Of a DNA stretch of 30,198 nt, positions 1 through 8,388 are shown in pieces. The position numbers were made by a program, and so were the translations under genes. The stretch lies in NCBI GenBank assembly GCA_964483545.1, contig CAZACC010000016.1, positions 1-30,198 of the forward strand, written 5' to 3'. This DNA comes from JAAYYM01 sp964483545. Its GTDB lineage: Bacteria; Bacillota; Clostridia; Lachnospirales; Lachnospiraceae. Numbering within the stretch: the first letter of the stretch is position 1; the number at the start of each line of letters is the position of its first letter. The notes under the pieces are model-generated. The model searched no databases. It had not been told where the DNA came from and saw only the letters and a list, made by a program, of their open reading frames with translations.

Positions 1-18
1 TAATATGTTCTGACAATG

Positions 19-46
19 ATCGAGTGGACAGCCACTCGATTTTTGT
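19..46 (+). terminator. Rho-independent terminator upstream of leuB
   Basis: A perfect 9-bp stem (ATCGAGTGG at 19-27, CCACTCGAT at 32-40) with a 4-base loop is followed directly by TTTTGTT. This is a textbook intrinsic terminator. It either ends the gene upstream of the window or acts as an attenuator in the leuB leader; the 130 bases between it and leuB leave both open. A second hairpin (43-72) begins inside its T-tract. Confidence 0.75.
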
Positions 47-174
47 TATAGGAATAAAAAAATCCATAACAATGAGTTATACCATTCATCACCTTATATT
101 ATACCTTGAAATTTATACATAAATACGATAGAATTGTTCCTAAACAGCAATCAATCAAAGAAAAGAGGAGCAAA
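47..174 (+). other. leuB leader/intergenic segment
   Basis: This AT-rich segment has no gene. It holds a second stem (TTGTTAT at 43-49 plus GGA at 51-53, pairing with TCC at 63-65 plus ATAACAA at 66-72, one bulged A) and a weak promoter candidate (TGAGTT at 73-78, 16 bases, TATATT at 95-100). The leuB reading frame is open back to a TTG at 106, but that start has no ribosome binding site. No leucine-rich leader peptide or T-box sequence is visible. Confidence 0.35.
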
Positions 175-1257
175 ATGCAATTTCAGATAGCAAGCATCAA
201 AGGAGATGGAATCGGTCCTGAGATCGTAGAAGAGGCTCAAAAGGTATTGATAAAGGTAGGAGAAAAGTTTCATCATAATTTTCAGTTTACTGAAATACTG
301 ATGGGTGGGGCATCTATCGATGTATATGGTATTCCGTTGACAGACGAAACGATCGAGACAGCGAAGCATTCAGATGCCGTCTTGATGGGGTCTATTGGTG
401 GCGACACAACGACATCGCCTTGGTATCAACTGGAGCCAAAGCTCAGACCGGAGGCAGGACTGCTGCGCCTTAGAAAAGAATTGAATCTGTTTGCAAATCT
501 TAGACCAGCAGTACTATATGAAGTGCTTTCAGATGCATGTCCGTTAAAAAAAGAAATAGCAGAACAAGGCTTTGACATGATGATCATGCGTGAACTGACT
601 GGCGGATTGTATTTCGGTGAACGCAGGACGATAGAGGAAAATGGAATTAAAAAGGCAATTGATACATTGACATACGATGAAAATGAAATCAGAAGAATCG
701 CAGTCAAGGGATTTGAAATAGCAATGAAAAGGAAAAAGAAGATTACCAGTGTCGATAAGGCAAATGTACTGGATTCCTCCAGGCTATGGAGAAGTGTTGT
801 TGCAGATGTGGCAAAGGATTATCCAAGTGTACAGCTGGAAAATATGCTGGTGGACAACTGTGCTATGCAGCTAGTGAAGGATCCGTCGCAGTTTGATGTG
901 ATTCTGACTGAGAATATGTTCGGGGATATCTTGTCTGATGAGGCCAGCATGGTGACTGGCTCGATCGGAATGCTTGCCTCAGCAAGCTTAAATGATACAA
1001 AATTTGGTCTATATGAACCGAGTCATGGATCAGCACCAGATATTGCAGGCAAAAATCTGGCAAATCCGATTGCAACCATTCTGTCTGCAGCTATGATGCT
1101 CCGATATTCATTTGATCTAAATCAAGAAGCAGACGATATAGAAAGGGCTGTCAAAGAGGTACTGGATAAAGGCTACCGTACAGGCGACATCATGTCAGAA
1201 GACTGTATAGCAGTTGGAACGAAGGAAATGGGATCATTAATTGCAGGAAGAATATAG
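175..1257 (+). CDS. leuB: 3-isopropylmalate dehydrogenase
   Basis: LeuB oxidises and decarboxylates 3-isopropylmalate to 2-oxoisocaproate with NAD+, the third step specific to leucine synthesis, in the cytoplasm. The 360 residues match the usual family length. The family's active-site set is visible with the expected spacing: R100, R110 and R139 for substrate, Y146 and K195 for catalysis, and D227, D251 and D255 for the metal ion (motif NMFGDILSDEAS). The NAD-binding loop YEPSHGSAPDIAGK follows. The ATG at 175 is chosen over the upstream TTG at 106 because GAGGAG (165-170) precedes it and the protein then starts like other LeuB proteins. It leads leuB-ilvD-ilvB; leuA and leuCD would be expected upstream of the window. 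Confidence 0.96.
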   Translation: MQFQIASIKGDGIGPEIVEEAQKVLIKVGEKFHHNFQFTEILMGGASIDVYGIPLTDETIETAKHSDAVLMGSIGGDTTTSPWYQLEPKLRPEAGLLRLRKELNLFANLRPAVLYEVLSDACPLKKEIAEQGFDMMIMRELTGGLYFGERRTIEENGIKKAIDTLTYDENEIRRIAVKGFEIAMKRKKKITSVDKANVLDSSRLWRSVVADVAKDYPSVQLENMLVDNCAMQLVKDPSQFDVILTENMFGDILSDEASMVTGSIGMLASASLNDTKFGLYEPSHGSAPDIAGKNLANPIATILSAAMMLRYSFDLNQEADDIERAVKEVLDKGYRTGDIMSEDCIAVGTKEMGSLIAGRI

Positions 1258-1269
1258 GAGGACGGAATC

Positions 1270-2943
1270 ATGAGAAGTGATAAGGTAAAAAAAGGAGCTG
1301 GACAGGCACCACACAGATCTTTATTCAATGCACTTGGATATACAAAAGAAGAACTAGATAGGCCACTGATTGGTATTGTCAGTTCTTATAATGAAATCGT
1401 ACCTGGTCATATCAATCTTGATAAGATTGTAAATGCTGTCAAAATGGGAGTATCTATGGCAGGAGGAACACCAGTCGTATTTCCTGCGATTGCAGTATGC
1501 GACGGAATCGCAATGGGACATATTGGTATGAAATATTCTCTCGTGACAAGAGATTTGATTGCTGATTCCACAGAGTGTGTGGCGATGGCACATCAGTTTG
1601 ATGCACTTGTTATGGTTCCGAACTGTGATAAAAATGTACCAGGTCTTTTAATGGCAGCTGCTAGATTGAATATTCCAACTATTTTTGTTTCAGGCGGTCC
1701 GATGCTGGCAGGATGCGTACAAGGAGAGAAAACAAGTCTTTCCAGTATATTTGAGGCAGTAGGGGCACACACTGCTGGTAAGATCACAACAGAAGAATTA
1801 ACTGAATTTGAAGAAAAAGTATGTCCGTCATGCGGCTCCTGTTCAGGAATGTATACAGCGAACAGCATGAACTGCCTAACGGAGGCTCTGGGAATGGGTT
1901 TACAGGGCAACGGAACGATTCCAGCAGTATATTCTGAAAGAATCAGACTTGCAAAGCACGCTGGTATGAAGATTATGGAGCTGTTAGAGAAGGACATTAA
2001 ACCAAGAGATATTATGAATGAAAAAGCGTTTATGAATGCTTTGACTGTAGATATGGCACTTGGCTGCTCTACGAATTCTATGCTTCACCTTCCTGCCATT
2101 GCACATGAGGCTGGTGTAGAACTGAATGTAGATATTGCAAATGAAATCAGTGCAAGAACACCAAATCTGTGCCATCTGGCACCTGCTGGACACACTTATA
2201 TTGAGCAGTTGAATGCTGCTGGCGGAGTTTATGCAGTCATGAATGAACTAAATAAAAAGTCATTATTAAATACGGATATCATGACGGCAACGGGAAAGAC
2301 AGTTGGTGAAAATATTAAGGGCTGCATCAATCAAAATCCAGAAGTCATCAGACCAATTGACAATCCTTACAGTGAAACAGGTGGAATTGCCATTCTCAGA
2401 GGAAATCTGGCTCCTGATTCAGGTGTTGTAAAGCGTTCTGCTGTTGCACCAGAAATGCTGGTACATGAAGGACCTGCAAGGGTCTTTGACTGCGAAGAGG
2501 ATGCAATTACGGCCATTAAAACAGGAAAAATCATAGAGGGAGATGTTGTTGTCATCCGATATGAGGGACCTAAGGGCGGTCCAGGCATGCGAGAAATGCT
2601 GAATCCGACTTCGGCAATAGCTGGTATGGGACTTGGATCATCGGTGGCATTGATAACAGATGGAAGATTTTCAGGCGCCAGCCGTGGTGCTTCAATCGGA
2701 CATGTATGTCCTGAGGCAGCTGTCGGCGGACCGATTGCACTGGTTCAAGAGGGCGATATGATTAAAATTAATATTATGGAGAATAAACTGGACTTTGTCA
2801 TCAGTGATGAAGAGCTAGCAGAAAGAAAAGCCGCATGGAAACCAAGAAAGCCTCAAGTAACATCGGGCTATCTGGAACGATATGCACATATGGTAACAAG
2901 TGCCGCAAGAGGCGCAATACTGGAAATGCCGAAGGGAGAATAA
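1270..2943 (+). CDS. ilvD: Dihydroxy-acid dehydratase
   Basis: IlvD is a cytoplasmic iron-sulfur enzyme that dehydrates 2,3-dihydroxy-isovalerate and 2,3-dihydroxy-3-methylvalerate to the 2-oxo acid precursors of valine, leucine and isoleucine. At 557 residues it has the normal length. Both family signatures are present: NCDKNVPGLLMAA around residues 118-130, carrying cluster ligand C119, and TDGRFSGASRG from about residue 463. A further Cys-rich segment, CPSCGSCSGM (185-194), holds the expected cluster ligand C191. A ribosome binding site AGGAGG (1256-1261) overlaps the leuB stop, so the two genes are certainly co-transcribed. Like other IlvD enzymes, it is probably sensitive to oxygen. Confidence 0.97.
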   Translation: MRSDKVKKGAGQAPHRSLFNALGYTKEELDRPLIGIVSSYNEIVPGHINLDKIVNAVKMGVSMAGGTPVVFPAIAVCDGIAMGHIGMKYSLVTRDLIADSTECVAMAHQFDALVMVPNCDKNVPGLLMAAARLNIPTIFVSGGPMLAGCVQGEKTSLSSIFEAVGAHTAGKITTEELTEFEEKVCPSCGSCSGMYTANSMNCLTEALGMGLQGNGTIPAVYSERIRLAKHAGMKIMELLEKDIKPRDIMNEKAFMNALTVDMALGCSTNSMLHLPAIAHEAGVELNVDIANEISARTPNLCHLAPAGHTYIEQLNAAGGVYAVMNELNKKSLLNTDIMTATGKTVGENIKGCINQNPEVIRPIDNPYSETGGIAILRGNLAPDSGVVKRSAVAPEMLVHEGPARVFDCEEDAITAIKTGKIIEGDVVVIRYEGPKGGPGMREMLNPTSAIAGMGLGSSVALITDGRFSGASRGASIGHVCPEAAVGGPIALVQEGDMIKINIMENKLDFVISDEELAERKAAWKPRKPQVTSGYLERYAHMVTSAARGAILEMPKGE

Positions 2944-2944
2944 C

Positions 2945-4627
2945 ATGCAGTTAACAGGGGCACAGATTGTAATGGAATGCTTATTGGAGCAGGGGGTTGA
3001 CACTGTATTCGGATATCCGGGTGGAACTATTTTAAATATTTATGATGAATTATACAAGTATCAGGATAAAATCAGACATTATTTAACATCGCATGAACAA
3101 GGTGCTGCACATGCAGCTGATGGTTATGCCAGAGCCACTGGTAAAGTCGGCGTGTGTATGGCTACAAGTGGACCTGGAGCCACCAATCTGGTAACTGGTA
3201 TTGCAACTGCCTACATGGATTCTGTACCGATGGTGGCAATCACTGCAAATGTTGTCTTACCACTTCTTGGAAAGGATACCTTTCAAGAGGTTGATATTGC
3301 AGGCGTTACGATGCCGATCACAAAACATGGATATATCGTAAAGGATGTTAGTGAACTCGCAGACACGCTGAGAAAGGCATTTAAAATAGCACAGACTGGG
3401 AGACCAGGTCCTGTACTTGTTGACATTACCAAGGATGTGACAGCAAATAAGACTGAGTTCACACTTGTTAAGCCAGAAAAGATCGAGAGAATATCTGCAT
3501 ATTCTGAGGCGGATATCAATACGGCCATTCATCTGATTGAAGAAAGCAAGAAGCCGTATATTTATGTTGGTGGAGGTGCAGTGATCTCTGAGGCATCAGA
3601 AGAAGTCGCACAATTCGCTCATATCATTGATGCACCTGTCTGTGATACTTTGATGGGAAAAGGCGCTTTTGACGGGACAGACGATCTTTATACTGGGATG
3701 ATCGGTATGCATGGAACGAAAACAGCAAACCTTGGTGTTAGCCAGTGTGATTTACTGATTGCGATTGGTGCGAGATTTTCTGACCGTGTCATAGGAAATG
3801 CAAAAAAATTCGCAAATCATGCGAAAGTACTCCATATCGATATAGATGCCGCAGAGATTAATAAAAACATTAAATCTTCGGCACATATTGTTGGTGATGT
3901 AAAAGAAGTGCTGACAGATCTGAATCAAAAGCTGAATCAGCAGGATCACAAGGAATGGATTAAGACGATACAAGCATATAAAGAAAAGCATCCTTTAAAA
4001 TATCAGCAGAAAAAACTGACATGTCCGTACGTGATCGAACAGATTTATCAGGTGACAAAAGGAAATGCTATCATTACCACAGATGTCGGACAACATCAGA
4101 TGTGGGCTGCACAGTTTTATAAGTATACAAAACCTCGTACATTTATTACTTCGGGAGGACTTGGTACAATGGGATATGGCCTGGGTGCTTGTATCGGAGC
4201 AAAGGTTGGACAGCCAGAAAAGACCGTGGTCAATATTGCAGGTGACGGATGCTTCAGAATGAACATGAATGAACTTGCTACTGCTAGCAGATACAATATT
4301 CCGATTATAGAGGTTATTATTAATAATCATGTACTTGGAATGGTAAGACAATGGCAGACATTATTCTATGAAGGCAGATATTCAAATACAGTACTGCAGG
4401 ATCAGGTGGATTTTGTAAAGGTTGCAGAGGCACTTGGATGTGAGGCAATCAGGGTTTCTAAGAAAGAGGAAATAGCACCTGCTATTGAAAAAGCCATTGC
4501 GCTGCATAAGCCTGTTGTGATAGAATGTATGATTGATAGTGACGACAAGGTGTTTCCTATGGTACCGGCAGGCGCCGCCATAGATGAAGCTTTTGATGCA
4601 GATGATTTGAAGGATATCGTTGACTGA
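2945..4627 (+). CDS. ilvB: Acetolactate synthase, catalytic (large) subunit
   Basis: This thiamine diphosphate enzyme condenses two pyruvates, or pyruvate and 2-oxobutyrate, in the first common step of branched-chain amino acid synthesis. The 560 residues cover the three usual domains. Catalytic E51 lies in the motif SHEQGAAHAADGYA, and the cofactor-binding motif runs from GDG (433-435) to NN (460-461), followed by HVLGMVRQWQ, typical of biosynthetic IlvB. The ATG at 2945 is chosen over an open extension to 2900 because it lies one base after the ilvD stop and is preceded by GAAGGGAG (2931-2938). The regulatory subunit gene ilvN, often next to ilvB, is not in the window; the following gene is an unrelated transpeptidase. 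A catabolic AlsS is less likely given the leuB-ilvD operon. Confidence 0.94.
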   Translation: MQLTGAQIVMECLLEQGVDTVFGYPGGTILNIYDELYKYQDKIRHYLTSHEQGAAHAADGYARATGKVGVCMATSGPGATNLVTGIATAYMDSVPMVAITANVVLPLLGKDTFQEVDIAGVTMPITKHGYIVKDVSELADTLRKAFKIAQTGRPGPVLVDITKDVTANKTEFTLVKPEKIERISAYSEADINTAIHLIEESKKPYIYVGGGAVISEASEEVAQFAHIIDAPVCDTLMGKGAFDGTDDLYTGMIGMHGTKTANLGVSQCDLLIAIGARFSDRVIGNAKKFANHAKVLHIDIDAAEINKNIKSSAHIVGDVKEVLTDLNQKLNQQDHKEWIKTIQAYKEKHPLKYQQKKLTCPYVIEQIYQVTKGNAIITTDVGQHQMWAAQFYKYTKPRTFITSGGLGTMGYGLGACIGAKVGQPEKTVVNIAGDGCFRMNMNELATASRYNIPIIEVIINNHVLGMVRQWQTLFYEGRYSNTVLQDQVDFVKVAEALGCEAIRVSKKEEIAPAIEKAIALHKPVVIECMIDSDDKVFPMVPAGAAIDEAFDADDLKDIVD

Positions 4628-4669
4628 TTATCTGAAAAAATAAAAATCCACAAAGGAAACCGCTTAAAA

Positions 4670-6067
4670 ATGATAAATAAAACGGCTAAGATATGTGTGA
4701 TTATAATATGCTCGCTGCTTTTACTAATTGCAGTGAGCTATCTTGCACTTGGTTATTACTATAGTCCTAATTTTGTTTTTGCTACAAGGATCAATGATTA
4801 TTATTGTACAGGATTAGATGTTGATACAGTTAATCAGGCTCTGACAGAGGCCTATGGAGATTATGAACTGCTCATTGATGAAAAGAACAACAAGCAGGAG
4901 ACCATCACTGGAGAACAGATTCATTATCAAATAGACTTTACAGAATCTCTAAACGAGATTAAGCAGAAGCAGAATCCATTTAATTGGGGCTATTATTATT
5001 TTCATCCAATCAATCAGACAATTTCTCCAAACATTACATATGATCAAGAACTGTTGAAAGCTGCGGTGAATGAACTTGATTGCAGTCATTTGGAAGATTT
5101 CAATCAAAACAAAAGTCCGAAGATTATCAAACAGTCAGGTCAATATGTTTTATCAGATACCCGTATTGAAATTATCGATCATGAAAAAGTGCTGCAATTG
5201 GTAATCGATGCGGCGAATCAGAATCAAAGAAGTATATCACTTGAAGATCATCAATGCTATTATATGCCAGAGCTGCAGCCCGATGAAGTAAAGACATATG
5301 AAATCTGGGCAATGATTGATAAAGTACAAAAAGCAAAAATCCTTTATAAGGACGGTGCTCAGGAATTCTTGTTGGATGGCAAAGAAATTTCAACATGGAT
5401 TCATACGGATGAGAGAGGTGACTTTCAAATTGAAAATCATCATCTGATATTTGACGAGGACAAGATTCAGGAATCTATTCAAGAAGTATCAAGTGTCTTT
5501 AACACAAAGGGAAATGTCCGTACATGGACAAGGCAGGATGGAAAAGTCATCACCATTTCCAGTAAAGGAAAAGGATATATGGTAGATGAGGAGGCTGAAC
5601 TGTCTGAGATTTACTATGTATTAGAGACAGGAAGCAGGATTACCAGAAAGCCTATTTATGTGCAGGCAGGAGAGCCAAGAGAAGCCATTGATATGGGTAA
5701 AACCTATATTGAGGTGGACATGGCAGCCCAAAAGTTATATTATTACATGAATGACAAGTTGAAATTATCATCTGATGTCGTAACAGGCAACTTGTCCAGA
5801 AGACATGATACGCCAGAAGCATTATGTGAAATATACTATATGCAGAAGAACAGGACGCTGCGTGGAGCGGACTATGCATCTTTTGTATACTATTGGATAG
5901 CAGTTAAAGGTAATATTGGAATCCATGATGCGACATGGAGAGACAAATTTGGAGGAGACATCTATCGAACAGCAGGGTCTCACGGGTGCATCAACTTGCC
6001 AAAGGAAAAGGCGGCAGAGCTTTATGGTATGGTAGAGATTGGCATACCTGTCATCATTCATAATTAA
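4670..6067 (+). CDS. Membrane-anchored L,D-transpeptidase (YkuD family)
   Basis: This is probably a cell-wall enzyme that makes 3-3 cross-links in peptidoglycan or attaches other molecules to it. The protein has 465 residues. A short cytoplasmic start is followed by one membrane segment (about residues 8-29), then a long extracellular region resembling the peptidoglycan-binding part of clostridial L,D-transpeptidases, then a YkuD catalytic domain (about 345-465). The catalytic motif is complete: H419 in GIHDATW and C440 in GSHGCINLP. AAAGGAAA upstream gives a moderately spaced ribosome binding site. It lies 42 bases after ilvB with no terminator visible, so some read-through from the ilv operon is possible, though the functions are unrelated. 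The L,D-transpeptidase family tolerates many beta-lactams that block D,D-transpeptidases; whether this one does is not known. Confidence 0.9.
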   Translation: MINKTAKICVIIICSLLLLIAVSYLALGYYYSPNFVFATRINDYYCTGLDVDTVNQALTEAYGDYELLIDEKNNKQETITGEQIHYQIDFTESLNEIKQKQNPFNWGYYYFHPINQTISPNITYDQELLKAAVNELDCSHLEDFNQNKSPKIIKQSGQYVLSDTRIEIIDHEKVLQLVIDAANQNQRSISLEDHQCYYMPELQPDEVKTYEIWAMIDKVQKAKILYKDGAQEFLLDGKEISTWIHTDERGDFQIENHHLIFDEDKIQESIQEVSSVFNTKGNVRTWTRQDGKVITISSKGKGYMVDEEAELSEIYYVLETGSRITRKPIYVQAGEPREAIDMGKTYIEVDMAAQKLYYYMNDKLKLSSDVVTGNLSRRHDTPEALCEIYYMQKNRTLRGADYASFVYYWIAVKGNIGIHDATWRDKFGGDIYRTAGSHGCINLPKEKAAELYGMVEIGIPVIIHN

Positions 6068-6112
6068 TAGAATGAGATCATTTAGTGATTTAAATTAAAG
6101 GAGGAGATAGAG

Positions 6113-7195
6113 ATGAAAAGAGTATACAACTTTTCAGCAGGCCCAGCAGTACTGCCTGAAGAAGTATTAAAAGAAGCTGCAGATGAAATGATGGATTACA
6201 GGGGCTGCGGTATGTCTGTAATGGAGATGAGTCATCGATCTAAGACTTATGACAATATCATCAAAGAAGCGGAAGCTGATCTGAGAGAAATCATGAGTAT
6301 TCCGGAAAATTACAAGGTACTTTTCCTGCAGGGTGGTGCAAGCCAGCAATTTGCCATGATCCCTATGAATCTTATGAAGAACAAGGTGGCAGATTATATT
6401 ATAACTGGTCAGTGGGCTAAAAAAGCATGGAAAGAGGCATCTATCTACGGAAAGGCAAATGCAATTGCTTCTAGTGAAGATAAAACATTTTCATATATAC
6501 CGGACTGTTCTAACCTCCCGATTTCTGAGGATGCTGATTATGTATACATTTGTGAAAATAATACGATCTACGGTACAAAATACAAGCAGTTGCCAAACAC
6601 AAAAGGAAAGACACTGGTGGCTGATGTGTCTTCCTGTTTCCTATCTGAGCCTGTAGATGTTACAAAGTACGGTATCATTTATGGCGGCGTTCAGAAAAAT
6701 GTCGGACCCGCAGGCGTTGTGATTGTTATCATTCGTGAAGATTTGATTACAGAGGATACATTGCCTGGTACACCAACAATGTTAAAGTTCAAAACACATT
6801 CTGATGCAGATTCACTCTATAATACACCGCCTGCTTACGGTATTTATATTTGTGGTAAGGTTTTTCAGTGGATCAAGAAAATGGGCGGACTGGAAGCGAT
6901 GCAGGAACACAACGAAAAGAAGGCGAAGATACTTTATGATTTCCTTGATCAGAGTAAATTGTTTAAAGGAACAGTTGTCAAGGAAGATCGTTCACTCATG
7001 AATGTTCCTTTTGTAACAGGCAATGATGAGCTTGATGCAAAGTTTGTAAAGGAAGCAAAGGAAGCGGGCTTTGAGAGCTTGAAGGGACATAGAAGTGTCG
7101 GCGGTATGAGAGCAAGCATCTATAATGCAATGCCGATCGAAGGTGTAGAGGCACTGGTTGCCTTCATGAAAAAGTTTGAGGAGGAGAACGCATAA
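6113..7195 (+). CDS. serC: Phosphoserine aminotransferase
   Basis: SerC transfers an amino group from glutamate to 3-phosphohydroxypyruvate, giving O-phospho-L-serine, the second step of serine synthesis; it uses pyridoxal phosphate. The protein has 360 residues, normal for the family. It opens with the typical YNFSAGPAVLPEEVL, and the cofactor lysine is K195 in the motif GGVQKNVGPAG. A very strong ribosome binding site (AAAGGAGGAG, 6098-6107) precedes the start. The stop codon overlaps the start of serA by one base (TAATG), so translation of the two is coupled. No phosphoserine phosphatase gene (serB) is present in the window. Confidence 0.97.
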   Translation: MKRVYNFSAGPAVLPEEVLKEAADEMMDYRGCGMSVMEMSHRSKTYDNIIKEAEADLREIMSIPENYKVLFLQGGASQQFAMIPMNLMKNKVADYIITGQWAKKAWKEASIYGKANAIASSEDKTFSYIPDCSNLPISEDADYVYICENNTIYGTKYKQLPNTKGKTLVADVSSCFLSEPVDVTKYGIIYGGVQKNVGPAGVVIVIIREDLITEDTLPGTPTMLKFKTHSDADSLYNTPPAYGIYICGKVFQWIKKMGGLEAMQEHNEKKAKILYDFLDQSKLFKGTVVKEDRSLMNVPFVTGNDELDAKFVKEAKEAGFESLKGHRSVGGMRASIYNAMPIEGVEALVAFMKKFEEENA

Positions 7196-8358
7196 TGTTT
7201 AAGTATAATTGCCTGAATCCAATTGCACAGGTTGGTCTTGATCGATTTGATGCCAACTATCAAAAATGTGATGATATCAAGGAGGCGGATGGTGTTCTCG
7301 TAAGAAGTGCTTCCATGCATGATATGGAGCTGCCTGAAAATCTGCTTGCAATTGCAAGAGCAGGTGCGGGTGTTAATAATATTCCTCTGGAGGTATGTGC
7401 GCAGAAGGGAATTGTTGTATTTAATACTCCAGGCGCAAACGCAAATGGTGTAAAGGAACTGGTGATTGCTGGGATGTTATTGGCTTCAAGAGATGTAGTC
7501 AGCGGCATGAACTGGGTATCTTCTCAAGCAGGAAATCAAGATATTGCAAAGCTTGCAGAAAAAGAAAAAAAGAATTTTGCTGGAAATGAGATTCAGGATA
7601 AAAAGCTAGGAATCATCGGTCTTGGTGCCATAGGTGTCAGAGTGGCCAATGTTGCAAAACATCTTGGCATGGAAGTCTACGGATATGATCCGTACATTTC
7701 TGTAGATGCGGCATGGAATCTGTCCAGGGATATCAAGCATGTGTTGAATGTGGAGGAAATCTACGAACAGTGCGACTTTATTACAATTCATGTCCCACTG
7801 ATGGACGCAACCAGAGAAACCATTAATAAAGATGCCATTGCGAAGATGAAGGACGGAGTAGTCATCCTGAACTTTGCCCGTGATCTGCTGGCAAATGAAG
7901 ATGATGTAGTGGCAGCACTCAAATCAGGGAAAATCAAGAAATATGTTTCTGACTTTCCGAATCCGACAACAGCAGGTGTAGAAGGCTGTATTGTCATTCC
8001 GCATCTTGGAGCATCTACAGAAGAATCGGAAGACAATTGTGCGAAGATGGCAGTAAAAGAACTTAAGAATTATCTCGAAAACGGTAATATTAACAATTCG
8101 GTTAATTATCCGAACTGTGATATGGGTGTTTGTGGAAATGTTGGAAGAGTTGCAATCATGCATAAAAATGTGGCCAATATGATTACAAAATTCACAGCCT
8201 CCTTTGGTGACCTTGGAATCAACATTTCAGATTTGGTTAATAAGTCAAAAGGTGAATATGCATATACCATGTTAGATGTAGAAGTCAGCATTTCAGACGA
8301 AATCGTTAAAAAACTCGAGGCTATTGACGGAGTCATTCGTGTCAGAGTCGTAAAATAA
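7195..8358 (+). CDS. serA: D-3-phosphoglycerate dehydrogenase, variant active site
   Basis: SerA oxidises 3-phosphoglycerate to 3-phosphohydroxypyruvate with NAD+, the entry to serine synthesis. The 387 residues comprise a split substrate domain, an NAD-binding domain with GLGAIG (142-147), and a C-terminal ACT domain (about 325-387), the usual site for serine feedback. The substrate/catalytic arginine is R229 (NFARDLL) and the catalytic histidine is H270 (PHLGAST). These two are only 41 residues apart, against 52 in E. coli SerA (R240, H292), and the usual segment carrying the catalytic glutamate is replaced by YVSDFPNPTTAG without an equivalent Glu. Coupling to serC supports the assignment despite this. 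The start is fixed by GAGGAGGAG just upstream. Confidence 0.93.
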   Translation: MFKYNCLNPIAQVGLDRFDANYQKCDDIKEADGVLVRSASMHDMELPENLLAIARAGAGVNNIPLEVCAQKGIVVFNTPGANANGVKELVIAGMLLASRDVVSGMNWVSSQAGNQDIAKLAEKEKKNFAGNEIQDKKLGIIGLGAIGVRVANVAKHLGMEVYGYDPYISVDAAWNLSRDIKHVLNVEEIYEQCDFITIHVPLMDATRETINKDAIAKMKDGVVILNFARDLLANEDDVVAALKSGKIKKYVSDFPNPTTAGVEGCIVIPHLGASTEESEDNCAKMAVKELKNYLENGNINNSVNYPNCDMGVCGNVGRVAIMHKNVANMITKFTASFGDLGINISDLVNKSKGEYAYTMLDVEVSISDEIVKKLEAIDGVIRVRVVK

Positions 8359-8388
8359 TATTTATGATTGAAAAGGTTGAGTGGTATT

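Noticed and set aside
106..174. N-terminal extension of leuB from TTG at 106
   Set aside because: There is no ribosome binding site upstream of it and the extra 23 residues are absent from normal LeuB; GAGGAG marks the ATG at 175.
1593..1997. 134-residue open frame antisense to ilvD
   Set aside because: It lies wholly within a well-supported gene, has no family resemblance and low-complexity composition typical of a shadow frame.
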